Part shown: one piece after another, positions 33,641 to 45,699 of the stretch
Layout of the letters: every line of letters starts with the position of its first letter
Position numbering within the stretch: position 1 is the stretch's first letter
Assembly: GCA_948567375.1 (NCBI GenBank)
Contig: OX419756.1
Location: 59,002,552-59,066,551 of the forward strand
Direction of reading: 5' to 3'
Length of the DNA: 64,000 nucleotides
Source of the DNA: Lunularia cruciata
Taxonomy: Eukaryota > Streptophyta > Marchantiopsida > Lunulariales > Lunulariaceae
Position numbers and translations under genes: made by a program
Notes under the pieces: generated by a model
The model's database searches: none
The model's input: only the letters and a program-made list of their open reading frames with translations
Told to the model about the DNA's origin: nothing

Positions 33641-34680
33641 CACATTGTGTATAACTCTGTTCTCTTATGTTCATGAAGTCTGAGGAGATTATCCATTTTC
33701 ATGCAAGAACTCTCTCTCGCATAAAATTGTGTCTTTTCTGTTATCCTATGTTCGGTGAGTCATGGATAAGTGCAACCTTTATTATTGCAGATCCTCGCTG
33801 TTATTTACAGCGTACTCTACAAATGAACTCATCTAAAATACACTAGTAACTGCAAATTTCACGCTTTATCTATCATTGTAAGTTTCACCAAATGGCCTAA
33901 TAGAAAAACAATTAAGAGGCAGAATTTGAGTACAAGTTTCCACTTATATATTCTCATACGATTCCACATGATACAATGTATTTAGGTTCCCAACATGTAA
34001 TTTTCCAACCTAGTCTATTATAACTTTGCACTTGCATATAAGAATGTAAAAATTTACAAGAAAACATAACAAGTCTCCAACCAGTGTACATAAATCTTCC
34101 CACTATAATATATTCCTCAATTTCCCCAGATCTTCGCCCGTTGCAAATGGTTCTTGGCAAAGTTCTTAGCTGGATCTTTTATGTACAATATATCCTATGT
34201 TTGATATCTTCAGCCTGCTATCTACTCAAGCTTTTAAGGATTTTCGAATCCTAATCCAATACAATCAAAGACAATTTTGAATGCTATCTGTCCAAATCTT
34301 ACTTTATATCTTAAAATTGCGGACAATTCTTTTATTGATTTCAAAACTTGGTACCGTCAGTAAGACTCAATTAGAGTTTTAAATCTTCAATAACTAAGTT
34401 ATAAAGACCTTCAAGAAGGTAAGTTAACGTTAAACTAATATCAGCAAACCTCGTTAAACTATTACTTTTCTATCAAAGTTAATTTTAAAACTATTAAATT
34501 ACATTCAGATAATTCAACTGAAAATAAATTCATAGCTCTATTTAATTTATACACATACTTTAGCAGTGAAAAGAACTATATGAACAAATATTTTTGAATA
34601 ATTATACTCTATCATGTAAATCCATTAGGCACCTTCATTTATTAGTCAAGTATTTCTTTTCCTCTAGCCTTGGAGTTATA
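33640..34680. other. AT-rich spacer within the duplicated segment
   Basis: No gene. Part of it (33.64-33.90 kb) matches 43.32-43.60 kb. A minus-strand frame at 33954-34160 has no support. Confidence 0.45.
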
Positions 34681-34682
34681 TG

Positions 34683-35335
34683 GTGTGTTTGACACATTTT
34701 TCAGGGAATGCACGGAAACTTATCACATTAGACATCATGGGTACTACTCTCATACTTTGTAGCATACTTTAGCAGCATGTGCCCATTGCTTTACAAAGAG
34801 CATTGGCTGGTGCAATCCATAGGAGAACAATCACACTAGGTGATGTTTCTCTGGATGATCCAATAGTTTGTAGATCTTACGACTTGCATAGCTTGAATAT
34901 ATTAAGTGCAGTAGGGCAGATTTCTCATATCGATACTATTTACATGGACTTATATGGAGCTATGGACACGGTATTTGACACATTTGTGAGGGAGTGCACG
35001 AGAGCTTATAATATTATATGTCATGTGGTATCACTCTCACTCTCATATTTTGTAGAATACTTTAGACCACATGTACCCATTGCTCTATAGAGAGCATTGG
35101 CTGGTGTAATCCATAGGAGAGCAATCACACTAGATGATGCTTCTTTGGATGCTCCAGCAGTTTGTAGATCTTATGACTTGCATAGCCGGATATCTTAGGT
35201 GCAGTAGGGCAGATTTTTCATATTGATATTATTTGGGCCTAACCCCATTTTACCTCTTTTGTATCTCCCTTGTATGGCCTGATGGGGTCTTCCCATCCTT
35301 CACGTGTTCTACACAGTCCCTTTGTCTCTTGTTTT
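34683..35335 (+). mobile_element. Longer member of the SINE-like family with a dimeric head (copy 3)
   Basis: Two tandem units of about 290 bp (34683-34970 and 34971-35235) share GAGCATTGGCTGGTG, CATAGGAGA.CAATCACACT and GTTTGTAGATCTTA, followed by the family's 3' part: CCCCATTTTACC, CTCCCTTGTATGGCCTGATG, CTTCCCATCC. The 3' end is eroded (CACAGTCCCTTTG). This suggests that shorter copies are 5' truncations of a longer parent, with repeated monomers at the 5' end as in some LINE or SINE promoters. No coding region is seen. Confidence 0.6.
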
Positions 35336-35439
35336 CTAGTTGGATGTGAAAATTGACTCATTTCAAATAATTAAAGATGCTAATTTATGGTTTATTTGAT
35401 TTTAAATAAATATGAACTCTTAAATGTATTATATTATGA

Positions 35440-36330
35440 TTTATAATATTAACAAGAATGTTATATTTGTGATTAAAAAACCCATATTATTTATTCATAT
35501 TAGGCTCTAGATTTCTCTTTTTATTGATAAATTAGCATTTCATCTCTTACTTGGAGTAAAATTCAACAAAAAATTATATTCACATTTATAAATATGTTGA
35601 TCCAAAGCAATTTATATGTGTACATTCATAAATTTAAAATGTTACATAATATTGTGGTAAGTGTAAGGAATGATTATAAATGCAAGTGAAAGTTTCTCTT
35701 CATATGGTCTTTTACCCAATGTGAAGTGAAGTGCACTTTATTTGTCTAATGTATCTAGTGGTCTTTGGTTTTTTTATCCCATTGAAAGTTGAACCTTGGT
35801 CAGAGGTAATAAGGTAAGGTTCTATCTAAGTAATCTTTCCTATATATATTCAGTAGAATGTCATATATTGAAATGCTCATGAAATAATTTAGTTATAACT
35901 TGTTAGAAATTGTCTTAAATAGACAGGTAGTTAGTTCTCATTTATACTACTATTCTTTACTTTATACCGTTCATAAATCTTAATTTTATATTCTCCATGC
36001 AAGATATTTAAGGGAAGATCATTACAAAACTAATGTAAATAGAACACATGATTCACCAATTGAAATCATTAAATATTCATGAATCCAAATAATATTTGAA
36101 GTTGCATGCAAAGATGTAGGTTTAAGGATAATGTTCCTTCATTTACATAAGTGTAAATTATAAGTTTAAATCCATTATGTTGTTGAAAGAAAAAAATTGA
36201 CTAAACACATCTCTAGGTAAGTTTAAAGTATTAATCTCAAATCAAATTAAGATAAAAATATAGAGCTTTAATTTTATTCAAAAATTGTACTCCAAAAATT
36301 CTTAATTAATATAAAAGGGGTTTTCTAAAG
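35440..36330 (+). repeat. Segmental duplicate, partner of 43.98-44.77 kb
   Basis: Direct, diverged copy. Common phrases include TTCATCTC/TTATTTC..TTACTTGG, GGTCTTTTACCC/TGTCTTTTAC, TCCTTCATTTACATAA..TAAATTA. It continues the relation seen between 30.9-33.6 and 41.85-43.56 kb. No gene. Confidence 0.7.
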
Positions 36331-37370
36331 ATTAATCTATACATATTGGTGAATTCTAGCATCCGGAGATAGTAGAATAATTGAAAAATAATTAAAATTT
36401 AGAAATTTACATGAAAATTCTTTATAGTGTGAGTTTTTATGGTTGTGTAGCGAAGCAGTTTTGATTCTACATCCAATAAGACTAACATCACTAAAAGTAG
36501 GCCAAAGTTTTGGAGAAATGAAGATATAGTAATCTTGACTACTCATTTATCAATCATGGGATCCAAATCTATAGCAAGCATAAAGGATTATCAACTATAA
36601 ATTTGGAGTATAATTAAGTAGTAGGAGAAGACTATTAATCATAGAATCCAAGCCCATGTGGCTAAATTTCAATCTTACAAATCTAACATAGTCCATAATC
36701 TTGATTTTGAGCTCCTAAACTATTAGACTTCCGCGTCTAAACTTCTAAAACCATACACTTAATATTTTCCAAATCTAAATGAAATTATGTTTGTTAATAA
36801 AATTGTGTGTACTTCTTTATCTTATTGTGGCTCATAAAAGTAATTGGACTCAATATGATTGGAGGATGCCAAACAATGACACTAAAAGAAAACCTGAACC
36901 ATACCTACTTACTTCCAAATCCATGAATCTTAAACACCTAATATGTATAAACCTATTATCTAGATATGACCATCTAGTTCATAAAAGAGTCATCCTTGTT
37001 CCTCATACCTTTGTTCTTAGTACATGTTGCCTTAAAGGTTACATTCCCCATTATTTTACCATACAGAATTATTGATAAAGTTATGTAGATAACACAAGCT
37101 TAACTCTATTTTAATAGCAAAATGACCAAAGCAAGTTTGTTAATCCAATAAAGATAGCTTTTTAAAGATATCATACAATACTAGATATTTTATCACCCTT
37201 TATATTATTTATTCTTGCAATGCATCTTAATGTTATTTTTATTTTCTTGATGTGTACATTACAAGTTTTTGTATGCCTCACTAATGGTTAAACACTTCTA
37301 GAATTTGCTAATAAACAAAAGCTTTTTCCATCAAGGAAAATTATCAAGAAGCCTCACTAGCACTATCATC
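36330..37370 (+). repeat. Segmental duplicate, partner of 28.4-29.6 kb
   Basis: Second copy of the block described at 28.2-29.75 kb; it lacks the SINE-like insertion. Short frames here (36337-36546 minus, 36779-37075 plus) have no motif. It runs straight into the tandem array, whose first unit is homologous to the 29.6-29.75 kb end. Confidence 0.7.
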
Positions 37371-40110
37371 AAGCAGCCTCAATATATTCTCACATAAGGA
37401 ATAGATTATATTTATTAGATGGAGGGTAGCAAAAATTATTTGGATTTGCTTATCATTAGATTAGCAAGGTTATGATGTCTTTAATAACCTCATTGTATAT
37501 AGCCTCATTGCATATAAAATTTAATAGACTCTTCAAATGGATATAAATATTGTTGCACTATGAAGGTTGTCAACATGCAAAATCTAAAACCTAACCTTAA
37601 ACTCTAAATCTTTTCTTGTGTTGTTTGCCAATACAATGAAAAGTGCTTGTAGGGTGTGCTATTTATCATTGTGTTGGTTTCTTTGCTTGATTGTTGGTGC
37701 GGATTTGGAAAGAGATTGAATCCCAATGTATCTACTTTTGCACAGGCCTAGTAACCCATCAAGCCATTGGTTGATACACAAGAAAATATCTCACCAATAA
37801 ATGTTTAAGATGATGATGATCCACCATAGCAAAAGTGAAAATGGGCATTCCGACAAGTTTCAACAAAGCAAAAATGCATCAAGTGAAATGAATGTATGGT
37901 TGAAGATTTCAAAGCAACTAGATAATTTGCACATTGAGCTTGATAATTCCCATAACATTTTCAAGGTCCTGCCAATGCAAATTGCAAAAATTTGAGCTGA
38001 TTGGATAAGAGCTTCAAAGTGTGGTACAAGATTGCCAATACAATTACAATTGTGGTATAAGCAGCCTCAATATATTCTCACATAAGGAATAAATCATATT
38101 TATTGGATGGAGTGTAGCAAAAATTATTTGGATTTGCTTATCATTAGATTAGCAAGGTTATGATGTCTTTAATAACCTCATTGTATATAGCCTCATTGCA
38201 TATAAACTTTAATAGACTCTTCAAATGGATATAAATATTGTTGCACTATGAAGGTTGTCAACATGCAAAATCTAAAACCTAACCTTAAACTCTAAATCTT
38301 TTCTTGTGTTGTTTGCCAATACAATGAAAAGTGCTTGTAGGGTGTGCTATTTATCATTGTGTTGGTTTCTTTGCTTGATTGTTGGTGCGGATTTGGAAAG
38401 AGATTGAATCCCAATGTATCTACTTTTGCACAGGCCTAGTAACCCATCAAGCCATTGGTTGATACACAAGAAAATATCTCACCAATAAATGTTTAAGATG
38501 ATGATGATCCACCATAGCAAAAGTGAAAATGGGCATTCCGACAAGTTTCAACAAAGCAAAAATGCATCAAGTGAAATGAATGTATGGTTGAAGATTTCAA
38601 AGCAACTAGATAATTTGCACATTGAGCTTGATAATTCCCATAACATTTTCAAGGTCCTGCCAATGCAAATTGCAAAAATTTGAGCTGATTGGATAAGAGC
38701 TTCAAAGTGTGGTACAAGATTGCCAATACAATTACAATTGTGGTATAAGCAGCCTCAATATATTCTCACATAAGGAATAAATCATATTTATTGGATGGAG
38801 TGTAGCAAAAATTATTTGGATTTGCTTATCATTAGATTAGCAAGGTTATGATGTCTTTAATAACCTCATTGTATATAGACTCATTGCATATAAACTTTAA
38901 TAGACTCTTCAAATGGATATAAATATTGTTGCACTATGAAGGTTGTCAACATGCAAAACCTAAAACCTAACCTTAAACTCTAAATCTTTTCTTGTGTTGT
39001 TTGCCAATACAATGAAAAGTGCTTGTAGGGTGTGCTATTTATCATTGTGTTGGTTTCTTTGCTTGATTGTTGGTGCGGATTTGGAAAGAGATTGAATCCC
39101 AATGTATCTACTTTTGCACAGGCCTAGTAACCCATCAAGCCATTGGTTGATACACAAGAAAATATCTCACCAATAAATGTTTAAGATGATGATGATCCAC
39201 CATAGCAAAAGTGAAAATGGGCATTCCGACAAGTTTCAACAAAGCAAAAATGCATCAAGTGAAATGAATGTATGGTTGAAGATTTCAAAGCAACTAGATA
39301 ATTTGCACATTGAGCTTGATAATTCCCATAACATTTTCAAGGTCCTGCCAATGCAAATTGCAAAAATTTGAGCTGATTGGATAAGAGCTTCAAAGTGTGG
39401 TACAAGATTGCCAATACAATTACAATTGTGGTATAAGCAGCCTCAATATATTCTCACATAAGGAATAAATCATATTTATTGGATGGAGTGTAGCAAAAAT
39501 TATTTGGATTTGCTTATCATTAGATTAGCAAGGTTATGATGTCTTTAATAACCTCATTGTATATAGACTCATTGCATATAAACTTTAATAGACTCTTCAA
39601 ATGGATATAAATATTGTTGCACTATGAAGGTTGTCAACATGCAAAACCTAAAACCTAACCTTAAACTCTAAATCTTTTCTTGTGTTGTTTGCCAATACAA
39701 TGAAAAGTGCTTGTAGGGTGTGCTATTTATCATTGTGTTGGTTTCTTTGCTTGATTGTTGGTGCGGATTTGGAAAGAGATTGAATCCCAATGTATCTACT
39801 TTTGCACAGGCCTAGTAACCCATCAAGCCATTGGTTGATACACAAGAAAATATCTCACCAATAAATGTTTAAGATGATGATGATCCACCATAGCAAAAGT
39901 GAAAATGGGCATTCCGACAAGTTTCAACAAAGCAAAAATGCATCAAGTGAAATGAATGTATGGTTGAAGATTTCAAAGCAACTAGATAATTTGCACATTG
40001 AGCTTGATAATTCCCATAACATTTTCAAGGTCCTGCCAATGCAAATTGCAAAAATTTGAGCTGATTGGATAAGAGAAAAGAGCTTCAAAGTGTGGTACAA
40101 GATTTCCAAG
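37371..40110 (+). repeat. Tandem array, four 688-bp units
   Basis: Units start at about 37371, 38059, 38747 and 39435; the fourth breaks off near 40105. They are almost identical. Unit 1 differs at its start (AATAGATTATA against AATAAATCATA in units 2-4). Units 3 and 4 share TAGACTCATTG, against TAGCCTCATTG in units 1 and 2. That pattern indicates stepwise growth by unequal exchange. Each unit contains the same 64-codon frame (at 37801, 38489, 39177 and 39865), which is copied with the DNA and is not evidence of a gene. The unit has one diverged single-copy relative near 29.6 kb. Confidence 0.97.
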
Positions 40111-40329
40111 AAATAGTTTGAATAAAACATCACCATCCTAGTATCAGGTGAAAAAAATTATTCAAGGTGTGCACTAGATACAATAAAAAGAAATCAAAAT
40201 GATTTTCTTTGCTCTAACTACAACTAATGGAGTATTTTAATAGATATTGAAAGGTTGGTATCAATTTTTTGCCAAAATTTCTAAAAACTCTAGGAACTGA
40301 TATTATCACTTCTTCTACACATCCTTTCT

Positions 40330-41430
40330 TTTTTTCCCACTTTCATTGATGATAACAGCGTTGCAATCAAGAACAAGATGACATATCAATGGATTCATCA
40401 TTCCATGGAATAAAAATTCATCATTGGACTTGCTCAGATTGGTGAATTGATGATCAGTTCAAAGAAGCATGATTACCTTGAAGAAACCATCACCTATCAT
40501 TTGGGTGAGTTGAAGAGAGGGTATGCATCAGAGAAGTATTCCAAAAGTGACATGGAAAATGTTGATGAAACACATATTATTTATCAATCTGGGTAACAAG
40601 AAAACACTAGGATTCCCTCGTGATAATGATGTCAAGTACACTGATGTTGTATAAGGAGGTACGGGATGACCATGCTAATCCACATCACCATAAGGCCATC
40701 TGGGCGTATTCAAAGTCCTTTCATGATCTTTCAGAACAAAAATTGCAATTATCCTATAAGAGGAGTTCTGGATGATGTTTGTGTGTATCATATAGAACCA
40801 TAAGAAAGATTTCATGACCAAAGTTGTTTAGTTGGAATGCGTTAAGAACCCCGCGCTCAAAGTGTACTTCATTCACTTTGCATAAGGCGGCAAACCATTT
40901 TTTATGCCAACTATCTGACGCACTACGATTCATGCGGACATGCATTATGCAAAGTGTTGAGATCTGTACACTGCCTACTAGCATTAACAAAGGAAACACA
41001 ACCTGCAAATTTGTTTGTGATTTTGAAAATAAAGGATGTATGGACGAGCATGTGGGGAGCGTATAAGTTTGAGTCCATCAAATTAGGTGCATTACAACAT
41101 CAAAAACATGGTGAATAGTTTAGATCACGAGTCATTCAAAATCTTGGGAAATTATTTTTTCTTGAAGATTGTGGCGGATGGACGAGCATTTGGCATGTCA
41201 AAAGGTAGCTCTACTAGAATGGCCTTAGTTATGCTTGCAAGGCCATGATCAAGTGCGGCATGTCACTCAATGTTACGGGCAGATGGGAAGTTCAGCAACT
41301 TAAGCTTGGGTTGCAAAAATTGTTGCAAAGTATCATCACCATTTCAATGGTATTCTTGTAGCACCATTTGCGCCAAGTAATGTAGTTGCTACCGCTCCCC
41401 CTTTAGAAGCAATCATTGCCGCTGATGATT
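40330..41430 (+). pseudogene. DDE transposase (pogo/Tigger-like) pseudogene
   Basis: Reading across frames on the plus strand gives ENVDETHIIYQSG (the DDE-1 superfamily N-x-DET motif, holding an Asp), then RDNDVKYTDVV and GGTG, then SPFMIFQNKNCNYPIRGV. Later come FVILKIKDVWTSMWGAYKFE and AMIKCGMSLNVTGRWE, the usual tail after the last catalytic residue. Transposases of this family cut and paste their own DNA. At least four frameshifts or stops make this copy dead. No terminal inverted repeats were found; the 688-bp array lies just upstream. Confidence 0.75.
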
Positions 41431-41850
41431 AATTGAACTTTCAGTAAATAGAGAACCTGCAGGTTATCAACATTCAGCACATTGTTGTCTGCAGGAAGTC
41501 TTCAGAATGCAGGTCGTAAACTGCATAGTTCTATATCATGGGTCTCCTGGACTCCCGAACAATACTCGATCATTGAGTACACATGTGCACACTATTAAAG
41601 GACAAAACTTCATGTTATATATCATACTAATTAGACCACCCATCAAATAATGTGTATACTAATTTACTGTGATACACACTAATATTGGATTGCTATGCAA
41701 AACAAGTCCCTTTACAATTAGTGTGATACACACCAAATACGGTGTAGTTATGATTCTCTTAAGGAACTACTGGTAGTGGTGTATTCAAAAGCAAGAAATC
41801 GGAAAAGCTTCAAAATATAGGTGACCTCTAGGGGGCATCAAAATTTGCTT
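41430..41850. other. Intergenic, nothing supported
   Basis: Contains short direct repeats of a GTGATACACAC phrase near 41.68-41.73 kb. No gene. Confidence 0.4.
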
Positions 41851-43560
41851 TCAGATAAGCGTTACAGAAATCTTTACGGTTTCTTTCTACCTTACTACTG
41901 TTATATGTCAGAAAATCCCAATGTAGAACTACATTATCAAAGATATATTAAGTGAGAGCGAATCTTGTGGAGGTTTCTTTTAGAAATAATTTTAGACAAG
42001 GTTGACCTACAGGGTATAAGCAACATTTCCTCTAACAGTAATTTATTTTAATTTTAAATTATTTTAATGGTTGGATATTTGGCATACTTTTGTCTTATCA
42101 AATTGTGCCTACTTCAACAATAAGGTATTATCCCCTTTCCTTTTAATTTAAGAAAAACTTCACAAAACTTTATATTTTCAAAGAAAGAAAAACAGAAGAG
42201 AGTTAAGGATAATCTTAACAATATTTTCAAATACTATCTTTTCAGAATTTGGATAAATAAAAATAAAAATTTCTTTGATAATATAAGGAAGGTTTTTGGA
42301 TGATGATCTAGTTCTTGGTTGTGAAAAGTGTCTCTTAACAACAAAATTGATCTGTGATCAAAGAGAAGAAGAGAATATGGAACAGAACTATATCAATCAA
42401 ATCTTGCCTATTGTCAAATATTTCCATCAAAATTCTAATCTTAATCAAGAATAAGCTAAGCAAAGTAGATTTTCTCTTTTGAAATTTTTTTTTTCCTATT
42501 GCGATATAGATATCCAGTGTGATTTCAATTACTACGACCCTCAAAAGTCAAAAGCTATATTTTGAAATTATATCATTAGGATAAAATTGGAAACTTTTAC
42601 TGATGATATAAAAAAAATCAAAAGCATATTCTCATGGATAATGGCACATTTTGATCAAGAAGATAAGCAGATTATTTAGAACACCATGGATTTGTGACAT
42701 ACAAAACTGTTTCTCTTTAGGTGGATTGTTTATTGATATTCCAAGAGTAGTTAAACAACTTTTAATAACATTACATGACAACCGAGCCTGAAACTCACCC
42801 TCATGAAAGCAAGGAGACGAATTTGCCTTGAAGTGTCAATTTCCTAACAAAAACCGTTTCATCACTAGCACATGGTTCGTAACCTATTCTACTCCACTTG
42901 CTTCACGACTACCTGCTACATTTTGTCCGTCTTTCCTCCGTTCTAAAACCCATTCCGCACTCTACACGTTTTCAAAACTGGAAAAACATTTCACTTCTGA
43001 ATCCTAAAACCCAAGAGATACCCTAAACCCAAAACCTAAGAGAGGCTCAGGAAAAAACTAAGCCTACCGTACACAACTATCTTGCACAAAGTCAAAGGAA
43101 AGATACCCTTGTAATTAGAGAAAATACACCTCTAAAAATTAGAAAAGCTGCATGTTTATAATCTGTAGCTTGCGCTGTGCGAAACTAATAAGATATCTAC
43201 CTTTATAGTTGATTATATTTGCAAGTTGATATTTATTCTGTCCTTTATCTCTTTTACTGACTTTGGTGCCTGCTTTGAAAACTGGTGAGCTTCGTTGAGA
43301 TGCTTCCTAACCTGCATCCATGGATGAGTCGGTCAACACATAAAGTGTATAACTCTGTTCTTTTATGTTCATGAAGTTCGAGGAGATTATCCATTTTCAC
43401 GCAAGAACTCTTTCGCATAAAATTGAATATTTTCTGTTATTTTATATTCAATCGCACATGGATAAGTAGCGTTTTAATTGGACATCGTCCCTATGTATTT
43501 ACAGCGTACTCTACAAATGAACTCATCTAAAATACACTAGTAACTGAAACCATCACACTT
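41850..43560 (+). repeat. Segmental duplicate, partner of 30.9-33.64 kb
   Basis: See the partner entry. This copy is shorter because it lacks the SINE-like insertion and several AT-rich stretches. No coding frame is sustained. Confidence 0.75.
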
Positions 43561-43979
43561 AATCTATAAGCGTAAGTTTCGTCACCCCATGGGCCTTTAA
43601 CAAGTTTGTTCTGAAGGATTATGAAGTTTATGATTATTTTGAAGGACTATGCCTAGCGGATTCTGTTAATATTCTACTGGCAGAATCTTGTTACGACCGG
43701 AGGTGAGGTAACTCTAAAAAAATCTTAGCAAACCTTGTTGAAATTCTAGTTTTTATAGCCTGTGAATTTGAACCAGTTTTATACTAAAATCAGATTATTA
43801 AAAACTGAAAATATATTTCTGTAATTGTGAAAATGCTTTTCTAGTGTAGATAACTATACCAAATTTATTAAAAGAATTTCTACTTGTACTTTTACCCTTG
43901 GCAAATCCCTATTGTTATGATTATGATATAAAAATATTATTCACAAAATTGGTTTATAAATAAAAAATATTTATATTAC

Positions 43980-44770
43980 CCCAAGTAAAATTAAATTTTA
44001 GAACTTTATTTCTTACTTGGGGTAAATTTAAAAAATAATTAGACTTATATGCATACATGTCAATTCAAACCAAGAGATTGGTAAATTATGCATTATACGT
44101 TTTAAGGGAATAATGAAGAATTCAATGAAAAGTAGATATATTGATAAGTGTAGAGAATCATATGTAGATGCAGATATTTATAAATGGAAGTGAACTTTCC
44201 CTTTATTATGTCTTTTACAGAATGCAATGCATTTTTTTTGGTCAATGTATTCAGTTGCCTTCTTTTGCCATCTCTTTGAAAAGTTCAAAGGGTTTATAAG
44301 GTAAGTTAAATCTATGTATTTCTGTCTTATTCAGTAAGATGTGACATATTCAAAAGCTCTTGGAATTGGTAATTCAGTTGTAACTAATTAAAGATAGTTA
44401 AAAGATTCAAGGAGAAGGTTCTCATATATAGTATAACATACTAACTCTTTACTTTCTCTATATTCTTTATGCATAAATTTATATATTCTATCCAGATCTC
44501 CAGAGGAAGATAAATTGGGAAAACAAATTCTATAAAACTAATGGAAATGGAAGATAAGCTCAACCAATTGACAGAAATAAATACACATGAATCAAATAAT
44601 TTTCAAGTTTTATTCAAAGATTCAAGCATAACTGTAATTCTTCCTTCATTTACATAAATATAAATTACAAGTTAACTTCATTATATGCTGAAACTAAATT
44701 TTTGACTAAATAACACTAAAAGTAGCTTTAAAAGACTAATCTGAAATCAAATAAAGATAAATCCTGCAAG
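43980..44770 (+). repeat. Segmental duplicate, partner of 35.44-36.33 kb
   Basis: See the partner entry. Homology stops near 44.77 kb, where a more GC-rich 300-bp block (44.77-45.06 kb) of unknown origin begins. Confidence 0.7.
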
Positions 44771-45312
44771 GGTTTTATCGGAAATGCGAGCTGATTTCTT
44801 CAGTCCCAAGTTCATCCATACGAACTGAAAACCTGGGGGTTAAGGACGGTCCTGAGGTTCAGCAAGCAAGTATATTATGCTTCCTCCAAAGTAGGAGCCT
44901 TGCTACACTTTCTGCTTGTTAGGTCTCCGCTTGTCATTGCACACTCCCTTTCCCATCCTCATGCTACGAGTTTCTCAATCGAATTCAAGAAGTAGTTTGG
45001 GGATTATGGACTACACTACTTTAGAGGCAGTTTGGGGACGACAGACGGGAACAATGGACTAAACTATCTACAATATTACTATACAGATTTATTTTATTAT
45101 AATATAGAGATAGAATTTCTTTTAAAGATAAATATGATTGAAAGTTTTGTTTATTTGGATTTTAGATTAATATGTATTTTATAATTAAATAATTAAAAAA
45201 TTTAATTATAAATTTAGTAAACTATACTAGTTTAATTCTTAATTTCCTTAAAATCTTGTACTGTACCTCTAAATTAGAATATATATATATAATAAGAATA
45301 TAAAATTTTTTT
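44770..45312. other. Unassigned block, then AT-rich DNA
   Basis: 44.77-45.06 kb is GC-richer with no sustained frame and no partner seen elsewhere in the window. 45.06-45.31 kb is AT-rich without features. Confidence 0.35.
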
Positions 45313-45595
45313 AATGGGAGATGTTATCTCTATCCTACTTTTTGATATTTCTATCCTACCATACGATAAGAGAAGAGCATAGTGGTTCGGTACTATAGAG
45401 AAGAGAGAGACATCGAGCAGAAAGGCAGAGAATGGATTGAAGTCAAGGAAACTGGATGTGCATGCAGCAGTGGGTTTAGGGTACCCCTAAACCCACTGCT
45501 GTCATTGAACATGGGAGAAGAGAACGGATATGAGGTGTATTATCGTTTGGTAGAGTAGGAATATCAATATTAGGGCAGGGATATCATTCCCCATT
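45313..45595. mobile_element. MITE with 55-bp imperfect TIRs and a central hairpin
   Basis: The ends are inverted: AATGGGAGATGTTATCTC on the left, and on the right its diverged complement reading AATGGGGAATGATATCCC. Similarity continues for about 55 bp to CCATACGATAA and CCAAACGATAA. The centre holds a near-perfect hairpin (45465-45501). No coding capacity: a nonautonomous DNA element. The target duplication is hidden in T-rich flanks. Confidence 0.72.
45465..45501. repeat. 17-bp-arm hairpin, 3-nt loop
   Basis: CAGCAGTGGGTTTAGGG, loop TAC, then its exact reverse complement. Each arm contains one plant telomere-like TTTAGGG heptamer. Confidence 0.95.
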
Positions 45596-45699
45596 GTTTT
45601 TATATAGGATGAATCAATACATACAATTTTTAATTCAGATATTTATTTTCCCAAATTATCCATTAATTAAGCATGTATAAAAACACTACTGTTAATTAA

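Noticed and set aside
37801-40059. A 64-codon frame repeated four times, suggestive of a conserved small gene
   Set aside because: The whole 688-bp unit is repeated almost without change, so frame conservation only reflects recent copying.
37371-40110. CRISPR-like or LTR-bounded structure
   Set aside because: Direct 688-bp tandem units with no spacers and no element domains; the organism is a plant.
40754-41008. An 84-codon minus-strand frame
   Set aside because: Antisense to the DDE transposase relic, whose plus-strand motifs are recognisable.
44770-45060. Possible organelle-derived insert, because of its GC content
   Set aside because: I could not match it to any plastid or mitochondrial gene by eye; left unassigned.
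45465-45501. Interstitial telomere repeat (TTTAGGG)
   Set aside because: Only one heptamer per arm, explained by the hairpin; no tandem array. The CCCTAAACCC phrases at 33.2 and 43.0 kb are likewise single.
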